Positions 1 through 5,589 of a stretch of DNA of 5,589 nt are shown piece after piece. Each line of letters starts with the position of its first letter. Position 1 is the first letter of the stretch. The stretch comes from Bacteroidales bacterium. GTDB taxonomy: Bacteria; Bacteroidota; Bacteroidia; Bacteroidales; Dysgonomonadaceae. The DNA lies in assembly GCA_012518155.1 (NCBI GenBank), contig JAAYTC010000138.1, forward strand, positions 1 to 5,589, read 5' to 3'. The position numbers and the translations under genes were made by a program. The notes under the pieces were generated by a model, which saw only the letters and a list, made by a program, of their open reading frames with translations, was not told the DNA's origin and did not search any database.

Positions 1-1504
1 TATCGGCAATAACTTGTTGCAGTGTATCGATGGAAACCCGTTCCTGTTCCATCGTGTCGCGGTCGCGGATGGTCACCTTGTTATCCTCCAGCGTCTGATG
101 GTCGACCGTCACGCAAAAGGGCGTGCCAATCGCGTCTTGGCGGCGGTAACGTTTCCCGATGCTATCCTTCTCGTCGTACTGGCAGGTAAAGCTAAATTTC
201 AGGTCGTCCATGATCTCCCGCGCTTTCTCGGGGAGCCCATCTTTCCGTACTAATGGCAGCACCGCCAGTTTCACCGGCGCGAGGGCAGGAGGTAGTTTCA
301 GCAACACCCGTGTTTCTCCGCCTTCCAGCGTCTCTTCGCGGTAAGAGGCAGCCATCACGGAGAGGAACATACGATCCAGTCCGATCGACGTCTCCACCAC
401 GTACGGGATGTATGATTTTTTCAGCTCGGGATCGTAATACTGCATCTTCTTGCCGGAGAACTTCTCGTGTTGGCTCAAGTCGAACCCTGTACGCGGGTGG
501 ATCCCCTCCACTTCTTTGAATCCGAACGGCATCTCGTACTCGATGTCGGTAGCCGCGTTGGCATAGTGTGCCAGCTTATCGTGATCGTGGAAGCGGTACT
601 TGTCCGCGCCAAAACCAAGAGCCTGGTGCCATTTCATCCGTACTTTTTTCCAGTGTTCGAACCAATCCAGCTCTTCACCCGGTACGACGAAGAACTGCAT
701 CTCCATCTGCTCGAACTCCCGCATGCGGAAGATAAACTGGCGTGCCACGATCTCGTTACGGAACGCTTTCCCGATCTGCGCGATCCCAAAAGGCACTTTC
801 ATGCGCCCGGTCTTCTGCACGTTCAGGAAGTTCACGAATATCCCTTGCGCGCTCTCGGGCCTCAGGTATACTTTGAGTGCCCCTTCGGAGGTAGCCCCCA
901 TCTCGGTAGAGAACATCAGGTTAAACTGCCGCACTTCCGTCCAATTACGGGTGCCACTCACCGGGCAGGCGATTTCGCAATCCACGATAATCTGCCGCAG
1001 CTCGTTCAGGTTATCGTCGTTCAGTGCCTTGGCAAAACGCGCGTGAATCTCGTCCCGCTTCGATTGATTTTCCAACACCCTGGGATTGGTTTCGCGGTAC
1101 ATCTGCTCGTCGAACTTCTCCCCGAAGCGCTTTGCCGCCTTCTCCACCTCCTTGTTGACCTTATCGTCTATTTTAGCCAGATACTCCTCGATCAGCACGT
1201 CGGCACGATACCGCTTCTTGCTGTCCCTGTTATCGATCAATGGATCATTAAACGCGTCCACGTGTCCCGATGCTTTCCAGATGGTAGGGTGCATGAAGAT
1301 GGCGGAGTCGATCCCTACAATATTCTCGTGCAGCAGCACCATGCTGTCCCACCAATATTTTTTCAGGTTGTTCTTGAGCTCCACGCCCATCTGCCCGTAA
1401 TCATAAACGGCGCCTAACCCGTCATAAATTTCACTCGATTGGAACACGAAACCGTACTCCTTGCAATGCGATATCAGTTTCTTAAAAACGTCGTCCTGTA
1501 CCAT
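1..1504 (-). CDS. glyQS: Glycyl-tRNA synthetase, single-chain class II type (3' end cut off by window edge)
   Basis: Charges tRNA-Gly with glycine in the cytoplasm using ATP. The reading frame starts at the ATG at 1504-1502 and stays open for 501 codons to the left edge without a stop. From memory, Bacteroidales homologues are about 510-515 residues, so only the last dozen or so residues should be missing. The N-terminus has the family pattern SSEIYDGLGAVYDYG (residues 23-37), followed by KNN and YWW. Class II motif 2 is at about residues 248-270 (FRNEIVARQF, then FRMREFEQMEMQ). Motif 3 is GLDRMF at 375-380. The acidic DLSQH segment is at 342-346. An anticodon-binding domain begins near residue 410 (VKLAVLPLV). 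This is the alpha2 homodimer form, not the alpha2beta2 GlyQ/GlyS pair. The start is preceded by A/T-rich sequence without a Shine-Dalgarno motif, as usual in Bacteroidota. It is divergent from the flippase gene. Confidence 0.97.
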   Translation of the reverse strand, partial: MVQDDVFKKLISHCKEYGFVFQSSEIYDGLGAVYDYGQMGVELKNNLKKYWWDSMVLLHENIVGIDSAIFMHPTIWKASGHVDAFNDPLIDNRDSKKRYRADVLIEEYLAKIDDKVNKEVEKAAKRFGEKFDEQMYRETNPRVLENQSKRDEIHARFAKALNDDNLNELRQIIVDCEIACPVSGTRNWTEVRQFNLMFSTEMGATSEGALKVYLRPESAQGIFVNFLNVQKTGRMKVPFGIAQIGKAFRNEIVARQFIFRMREFEQMEMQFFVVPGEELDWFEHWKKVRMKWHQALGFGADKYRFHDHDKLAHYANAATDIEYEMPFGFKEVEGIHPRTGFDLSQHEKFSGKKMQYYDPELKKSYIPYVVETSIGLDRMFLSVMAASYREETLEGGETRVLLKLPPALAPVKLAVLPLVRKDGLPEKAREIMDDLKFSFTCQYDEKDSIGKRYRRQDAIGTPFCVTVDHQTLEDNKVTIRDRDTMEQERVSIDTLQQVIAD

Positions 1505-1604
1505 AGTCGTTAAAATGCGCACCCACCGGAACACTCGTGCTTTCCGAACTCCGTGTATCGTTCGCGCGTAAAAAGGTTTATAAATCTATATTTGTTTCAA
1601 CCTA

Positions 1605-1637
1605 CAAAGTAAGCTGTTTTTTTCGATATTTTGACAA
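1605..1637 (-). promoter_or_regulatory. Candidate promoter of the glycyl-tRNA synthetase gene
   Basis: Read on the minus strand, TTACTTTG (1612-1605) matches the Bacteroidota -7 consensus TAnnTTTG at five of six fixed positions. A TTG at 1637-1635 could be the -33 element, with a gap of 22 bp, slightly longer than the roughly 20 expected. A start near 1598 would leave a leader of about 95 nt. In that leader, a short hairpin can form from CGGAA and TTCCG arms (1546-1542 with 1531-1527). Both elements are imperfect, so this is only a candidate. Confidence 0.3.
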
Positions 1638-1667
1638 TCCATCTTCTTAAAGATAAATAATGATGAC

Positions 1668-1675
1668 TACATTTG
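1668..1675 (+). promoter_or_regulatory. Candidate -7 promoter element of the flippase gene
   Basis: TACATTTG followed by C matches all six fixed positions of the Bacteroidota housekeeping -7 element TAnnTTTG. Transcription would start near 1681-1683, leaving a leader of about 37 nt before the ATG at 1719. No clear TTTG or TTG lies about 20 bp upstream: the sequence around 1644-1648 reads TTCTT. The -33 element is therefore weak or absent, and the call rests on the -7 match and its position. Confidence 0.55.
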
Positions 1676-1718
1676 CACCTTAATCGTACACCCAGTCTTC
1701 AAAACATCTCTAAATAAT

Positions 1719-3203
1719 ATGACAGGCGGAATGAAAACGTTGGCAAAGGAGACCCTCTTCTACGGGATAGGCAGTGTTCTGCCGCGCCTTCTGAGCTGGC
1801 TGCTATCGCTCTACTGGGCGTTTGCCCTTCCGGAGGTGCGAGATATCGGGGTGTTGACCAACTTTTACGCCTGGGTGGCACTCCTGCAGGTGATCCTTAC
1901 CTATGGCATGGAGACCGGCTTCTTCCGGTACGCGAACAGCGAGAAAGATCCCGCGAGGGTGTTCTCCACCACCTTTATCAGCATCGCTTCCACCACGCTG
2001 CTTTTCTTTTTCCTCGCGTTGGCGGTACTCAAGCCGGCTGCTTTCGCGTTGGGAGGCACTGCCATGAAGCCGCATTATCTTCTGTTTTTGGTGCTGATCC
2101 TCTGCTTCGACGTGCTGGGATCCATCCCTTTCGCCAATCTACGGTTCAAGCAGCGTCCCATCCGGTTTGCCTTCATTAAGGTCGCGAACGTGGTGCTGAC
2201 CATCCTCTTCAACCTCTTTTTCTTCTTGGCCTGCCCGTGGCTACAAACAAAATTTCCCGATGCCTTCTCTTGGTTCACGCTGGAGAGAGGGATCGACTAC
2301 ATCCTTATCTCCAACCTGGCCGCGTCGGTCATCCAGTTCCTGATGGTTTCCCCGGAGCTGCGGGTCAAGTTCACGTTCGATAAGGCACTGCTCCGGAAGA
2401 TGCTCAAATATTCGTTTCCCATCCTCATACTGGGGGTGGCAGGCATCTTGAACCAGACGGTGGATAAGATCATTTTCCCCATGCTCTACCCCGATGCCGA
2501 CCCCGATAAGGCGAACGCGTTTCACGAGCTGGGCATCTACGGGCAGAACTTCAAGATCGCGGTGATCATGGTGATGTTTACCCAAGCATTCCGGTACGCG
2601 TTCGAACCCTTCATCTTCGCTCGAAACCGTCAAGCGTCGGACGACCGTAAACCGTTCGGCGAGGCCACCCGCTACTTTATCCTGTTCGGGTTGCTTATCT
2701 TCCTCCTCACTACCGGGTACATCGATATCATCAAGTACCTGATCCCTGAACGATTTCACGTGGGACTCAAGGTGGTACCTATCGTGCTCTTAGGCGAGTT
2801 GTTTTTCGGCGTTTATTTCAATTTATCGCTTTGGTACAAGCTTACCGACCAGACCAAGTGGGGCGCCTACATGTCGCTCTTCGGGTTTGGTATCACCATA
2901 CTTATCAACGTGCTTTTTATCCCCCGGTACGGCTACATGGCCTGCGCGTGGGCGTCGTTTATCGCCAATTTCGCGATGATGGTCGTTTCCTACTTCCTGG
3001 GACAGAAGCGCTATCCCATACCCTATAACTTGAAGTCGGCCGGGCTATCTTTCCTGCTGGCGATGGTACTCTTCGGGGGAATTACCCTTACTTACCGGCA
3101 CGTGGACGCGTTATGGGTGCGGCTATTGATCAATACAGCCCTCGTGGGGGTGTACGTGGCGGCCGTGTTGGGAAGGAATTTAAAATTAAAAACGAAGAAT
3201 TAA
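1719..3203 (+). CDS. MOP-superfamily (Wzx-like) polysaccharide/lipid flippase
   Basis: A 494-residue integral membrane protein of the oligosaccharide/lipid-linked-sugar flippase group. Family members move lipid-linked glycans across the cytoplasmic membrane for capsule, O-antigen or other envelope glycans; the substrate here cannot be told. About 14 hydrophobic segments can be placed (roughly residues 10-35, 45-68, 82-107, 118-138, 150-173, 190-212, 228-255, 275-297, 316-336, 347-375, 380-402, 405-427, 440-460 and 466-486), the usual number for this superfamily. Supporting family-like patterns are the N-terminal LAKETLFYGIGS, YGMETGFFRYA (62-72), NLRFKQRP (140-147) and YFNLSLWYKLTDQTKWGAY (366-384). 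An in-frame ATG at 1731 gives a start (MKTLAKET) that fits relatives as well as 1719 does, so the true start is uncertain. The last eight residues and the stop are encoded in an A/T-rich repeat. No glycosyltransferases are adjacent, so this is not visibly part of a polysaccharide cluster. Confidence 0.9.
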   Translation: MTGGMKTLAKETLFYGIGSVLPRLLSWLLSLYWAFALPEVRDIGVLTNFYAWVALLQVILTYGMETGFFRYANSEKDPARVFSTTFISIASTTLLFFFLALAVLKPAAFALGGTAMKPHYLLFLVLILCFDVLGSIPFANLRFKQRPIRFAFIKVANVVLTILFNLFFFLACPWLQTKFPDAFSWFTLERGIDYILISNLAASVIQFLMVSPELRVKFTFDKALLRKMLKYSFPILILGVAGILNQTVDKIIFPMLYPDADPDKANAFHELGIYGQNFKIAVIMVMFTQAFRYAFEPFIFARNRQASDDRKPFGEATRYFILFGLLIFLLTTGYIDIIKYLIPERFHVGLKVVPIVLLGELFFGVYFNLSLWYKLTDQTKWGAYMSLFGFGITILINVLFIPRYGYMACAWASFIANFAMMVVSYFLGQKRYPIPYNLKSAGLSFLLAMVLFGGITLTYRHVDALWVRLLINTALVGVYVAAVLGRNLKLKTKN

Positions 3204-3217
3204 AAATTTAGGATGAA
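3176..3217. repeat. Two tandem A/T-rich 21-bp units spanning the flippase stop codon
   Basis: The units 3176-3196 and 3197-3217 both start GAATT and end GAA. They match at 16 of 21 positions by eye and lie directly head to tail. The first unit encodes the flippase tail (residues NLKLKTK) and the second supplies the final Asn codon and the TAA at 3201-3203. The composition changes sharply from about 55% GC coding sequence to nearly pure A/T. The unit may have invaded or expanded at the gene end. No terminator hairpin is evident. Confidence 0.5.
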
Positions 3218-3220
3218 TAA

Positions 3221-3460
3221 TATGCAACTAAAGCTAAGGCCTACAAATGTTTTATGGGGTACCCGTTCGAAGAAACAGGCGTGAATCTGATAAGCTGTTT
3301 GAGCGCAGCGAACTATTTCGTTAAGCCAAATGAGCAGAACTAAGCTTGCTTAGGCTATGCCATGGCGAGAAATAGTCTAACTTTAGTGAATTTTTATCAG
3401 ATAGCCTGTGAATCGTGAACGGGTCACAAAACATTGTCAGTTGAGAGCTTTAGCTGCATA
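3221..3460. repeat. Nested imperfect palindrome of about 240 bp, MITE-like or structured RNA
   Basis: The two halves of this gene-free stretch pair in seven blocks kept in order. They are 3221-3235 with 3446-3460 (15 bp, one mismatch); 3246-3253 with 3428-3435 (AATGTTTT); 3261-3268 with 3417-3424 (ACCCGTTC); 3275-3280 with 3404-3409 (ACAGGC); 3285-3293 with 3394-3402 (ATCTGATAA); 3312-3319 with 3369-3376 (ACTATTTC); and an apical hairpin 3340-3345 with 3348-3353 (CTAAGC). The sum of paired coordinates drifts only from 6681 to 6693, so this is one coherent structure. The outer ends are TATGCA and TGCATA. ATAAT occurs at 3217-3221 and 3458-3462 and might be a target duplication, though it overlaps the arms and is A/T-rich. 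No transposase is present. It could be a non-autonomous mobile element, a REP-like repeat or a structured leader RNA for the peptidase gene 21 bp downstream. A run of Ts typical of a terminator is missing. Confidence 0.75.
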
Positions 3461-3481
3461 ATTACACAAAAGAAAAATTGA

Positions 3482-5589
3482 ATGAAGAAACTATTTTTAT
3501 TGCTTGCAATAGTAGGAGCGAGCTTCATCGCGAAAGCCGATGAAGGAATGTGGTTATTAAAAGAGTTAAACAGCCAGAGCATCGCCCGGATGCAGGAGCT
3601 GGGATTCAGCTTCCCGGTCGATCAACTATACAGCGAGACGAACCCATCGCTGAAAGACGCGGTCGTTATTTTCGGTGGAGGATGTACCGGTGTGGTAGTC
3701 TCTGAACAGGGATTGGTCTTCACGAACCACCACTGCGGGTACGGGGCCATCCAGAAACTGAGCGCGGTAGAACACGATTACCTGAAGGATGGCTTTTCCG
3801 CTGCTATTCAGGCCGACGAGCTACCTGCCGATGGGCTCACGGTATCGTTTTTGCGTACCGTTGAAGATGTAACCGATCGGATCCTGCCTCACGTGCCCTC
3901 GGTACTAAGCGAAATTCAGCGAGAGTTGGCCATCGACTCCATCTCCAACGAGTTGATCCGGGAATACGAGCACGACCCATTCACCCAAGCACGGGTGGTG
4001 CCCTTTTTCTCCCGCAACAAGTACTACGTGGTGCTTTACGACGTGTTCCGTGACGTGCGCTTGGTGGTAGCCCCCCCCACGTCGGTCGGCAAGTTCGGAG
4101 GCGATACCGATAACTGGATGTGGCCCCGCCACACGGGCGACTTTTCCGCCTTCCGCGTGTATGCCGGGAAAGACAATCAGCCCGCTCGTTACAGCAGCGA
4201 GAACGTGCCCTATCAGCCCAAGTACGTCGTCCCCATCTCCTTGGCCGGTGTGCGTGAAAACGATTACGCGATGACCGTGGGATACCCCGGCAGCACCCAC
4301 CGTTACCTCTCCTCTTGGGGAATCCGCCAACGGATGGAGTCGGAGAACGAACCCCGCGTTGAGGTACGCGGTGTGAAGCAAGAGATCTGGTGGGATGCCA
4401 TGACATCGAACGATACCATCCGCATCAAGTATGCCAGCAAGTATGCCGGCAGCTCTAACTACTGGAAGAACTCCATGGGGATGAACGAGGCACTGACCAA
4501 CTTGGGCGTGCTCGCGGAAAAAGAGAAGCTGGAAGAGCGCCTCGCTGCTTGGATCAGCAGCAACCCCGTGCAGGAGGCCAAGTACGGCCACATGTTGGCA
4601 TCGTTACAAGAATCGTATACCGGTTCCAACGACATGGCCCGATACACCACTTACTTCTTGGAGACATTCAATAACGGCATCGAGCTGATTCGCTTTGCCA
4701 ATACCATTTTACAGTTCGACTCCGACGGAACGGAGGAAGATAAACAGGCTTTTATCCACGATCGGCTGATCGAGTCGTACAAGAACTACGAGCCGGAGCT
4801 GGATATGAAGGTTCTTCCCGAGATGATGCGGCTCTACGCTGCCCGGGTCCCCGAGGAGTTTCATCCCGATATTTATCAAAAGATCGAAGCGGAGTTTAGT
4901 GGCGACTATGAAGCGTACGCCGAGTGGTTGTTCGCCAACAGCCTCTTCACCTCGCTCGAAGAGCTCTTGGCACTGTTGCAGACGGCCGATACGCAAGTGT
5001 TGACGGAAGATCCCGCCATGCAACTCGCCCTGTCGACCGCCGATATGGGGTACGAGCTTTCAGGCCGCATGATGCCCTACTACGAGAAAATATTGAGCGG
5101 AGAGCGTGAATTCATGGCTGCCTTGTTAGAGATGGATGCCGATAAAACCTTTTATCCCGACGCCAACTTCACCCAGCGGATGAGTTACGGGACGGTTGGC
5201 GGTTACCAGCCTCGCGACGCGGTATGGTACGATTACTATACCACCACGAACGGGGTGTTGGAGAAAGAGACACCCGGCGATCCCGAGTTCAACGTGCAGG
5301 ACTATATCTTGGATGCCATTCGTGTGGACGACTTTGGCCGTTACGCCGATGAAGAGGGGCGCATGCGCGTGAACTTCCTTTCCAACAACGATATCACCGG
5401 CGGTAACTCCGGCAGCCCCGTGCTCAACGGCAATGCCGAGCTGGTGGGGTTAGCGTTCGACGGCAACTGGGAATCGCTCAGCGGCGACATCCTCTTCGAG
5501 CCCGAGATGCAGCGCATGATCAGCGTCGACATCCTTTACGTGCTCTACATGATCGACAAGGTGATGGACTCTTCCCACATCATCGATGA
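3482..5589 (+). CDS. dpp7: Secreted S46-family dipeptidyl-peptidase, DPP7 type (3' end cut off by window edge)
   Basis: Predicted periplasmic serine exopeptidase that removes dipeptides from the N-terminus of oligopeptides. 702 codons are visible. Porphyromonas DPP7 is about 712 residues, so only a few residues and the stop are likely missing. A type I signal peptide covers residues 1-19 (basic MKK, hydrophobic core, AKA before Asp20). The chymotrypsin-like catalytic triad is His84 (TNHHCGYGA), Asp220 (RHTGDFS) and Ser643 (GGNSGSP). The spacings His-Asp 136 and His-Ser 559 equal those I recall for DPP7 (His89, Asp225, Ser648). The residues known in S46 enzymes to hold the substrate's free amino group are present: Asn211 and Trp212 in DTDNWMWP, Asn326 in SSNYWKN and Asp660 in AFDGNW. 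Position Ser+18 is Gly661, where acid-specific DPP11 has Arg, so preference for hydrophobic or uncharged P1 residues is inferred. The start lacks a Shine-Dalgarno motif; the sequence before it is A-rich. No clear promoter was found between the palindrome and the ATG. Confidence 0.95.
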   Translation, partial: MKKLFLLLAIVGASFIAKADEGMWLLKELNSQSIARMQELGFSFPVDQLYSETNPSLKDAVVIFGGGCTGVVVSEQGLVFTNHHCGYGAIQKLSAVEHDYLKDGFSAAIQADELPADGLTVSFLRTVEDVTDRILPHVPSVLSEIQRELAIDSISNELIREYEHDPFTQARVVPFFSRNKYYVVLYDVFRDVRLVVAPPTSVGKFGGDTDNWMWPRHTGDFSAFRVYAGKDNQPARYSSENVPYQPKYVVPISLAGVRENDYAMTVGYPGSTHRYLSSWGIRQRMESENEPRVEVRGVKQEIWWDAMTSNDTIRIKYASKYAGSSNYWKNSMGMNEALTNLGVLAEKEKLEERLAAWISSNPVQEAKYGHMLASLQESYTGSNDMARYTTYFLETFNNGIELIRFANTILQFDSDGTEEDKQAFIHDRLIESYKNYEPELDMKVLPEMMRLYAARVPEEFHPDIYQKIEAEFSGDYEAYAEWLFANSLFTSLEELLALLQTADTQVLTEDPAMQLALSTADMGYELSGRMMPYYEKILSGEREFMAALLEMDADKTFYPDANFTQRMSYGTVGGYQPRDAVWYDYYTTTNGVLEKETPGDPEFNVQDYILDAIRVDDFGRYADEEGRMRVNFLSNNDITGGNSGSPVLNGNAELVGLAFDGNWESLSGDILFEPEMQRMISVDILYVLYMIDKVMDSSHIID
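4071..4078 (+). repeat. Run of eight C within the peptidase gene
   Basis: Eight consecutive C bases encode the end of Ala198 and both Pro residues of the conserved APPT stretch (198-201) just before the catalytic-Asp region. The frame is intact here. A gain or loss of one base would remove the catalytic Asp and Ser and inactivate the enzyme, so the tract is a possible slippage or sequencing-error site. The residues are those expected for the family, so chance through codon choice is the simplest explanation. Confidence 0.9.

Larger units (their letters stand above)
1505..1718. other. Divergent intergenic region between the synthetase and flippase genes
   Basis: This 214-bp stretch separates two genes that point away from each other, so it must hold both promoters. 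It is clearly richer in A and T than the flanking coding sequence, especially from 1570 to 1718. I found no convincing small gene, tRNA, riboswitch or operator in it. Apart from the two promoter candidates listed separately and a short hairpin in the synthetase leader, nothing else stands out. Confidence 0.85.

Noticed and set aside
467..1417. Open frame of 316 codons on the plus strand
   Set aside because: It is antisense to the glycyl-tRNA synthetase, whose motifs are unmistakable. The translation has no recognisable domain, and its openness follows from the codon use of the real gene.
1587..1594. TATATTTG as the main promoter of the flippase gene
   Set aside because: It matches the -7 consensus, but the sequence about 20 bp upstream is GC-rich without TTG and the leader would be about 120 nt; TACATTTG at 1668 is better placed.
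3222..3284. Short open frame of 20 codons starting ATGCAACTAAAG in the left arm of the palindrome
   Set aside because: It is very short, has no recognisable product, and its sequence is explained by the inverted-repeat arm; the first bases recur inverted in the right arm.
3340..3353. Apical hairpin as a rho-independent terminator of the flippase gene
   Set aside because: No T-run follows on either strand, and the hairpin is the tip of a much larger palindrome.
3221..3460. CRISPR repeat, group II intron or tRNA-like element
   Set aside because: There are no regularly spaced direct repeats, no intron boundary or domain V pattern with a reverse transcriptase, and no tRNA cloverleaf with a TTCRA-type arm.
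3905..4591. Open frame of 228 codons on the minus strand
   Set aside because: It lies wholly opposite the S46 peptidase coding sequence and reads as a low-information His/Val/Gly-rich translation, typical of an antisense shadow.
5587..5589. TGA at the very end of the window as the peptidase stop codon
   Set aside because: It is out of frame: codons of this gene start at positions such as 5585 (GAT) and 5588 (GA, incomplete), so the gene continues past the edge.

Overview
This window looks like a chromosomal segment of a moderately GC-rich member of the Bacteroidales (Bacteroidota). Three signs point there. The visible proteins read like Bacteroidales homologues: a single-chain class II glycyl-tRNA synthetase and an S46 exopeptidase close to Porphyromonas DPP7. 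Start codons are preceded by A/T-rich sequence rather than Shine-Dalgarno motifs. One intergenic region carries a good match to the Bacteroidota -7 promoter element TAnnTTTG. A Porphyromonadaceae- or Dysgonomonadaceae-like source is plausible, but the genus cannot be fixed from this sequence.

Layout. Positions 1-1504 (minus strand) hold a glycyl-tRNA synthetase gene that lacks only its last few codons at the left edge. Positions 1505-1718 are a divergent intergenic region with candidate promoters for both flanking genes. Positions 1719-3203 (plus) encode a 14-helix MOP-superfamily (Wzx-like) polysaccharide/lipid flippase. Its last codons and stop lie in an A/T-rich 21-bp tandem repeat. Positions 3221-3460 form an approximately 240-bp nested imperfect palindrome with no credible gene in it; it is MITE-like or a structured RNA and ends only 21 bp before the next start codon. 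Positions 3482-5589 (plus) encode a secreted S46 dipeptidyl-peptidase of DPP7 type that runs off the right edge, probably with only a few residues missing.

How the genes relate. I see no shared pathway. The synthetase is housekeeping, the flippase belongs to envelope glycan export, and the peptidase is a periplasmic exopeptidase that releases dipeptides from oligopeptides, typical of amino-acid-fermenting Bacteroidales. The flippase and peptidase genes point the same way, but the 278-bp gap with its long palindrome argues against a simple two-gene operon. The palindrome is the least explained part of the window; the genes belong to known families.
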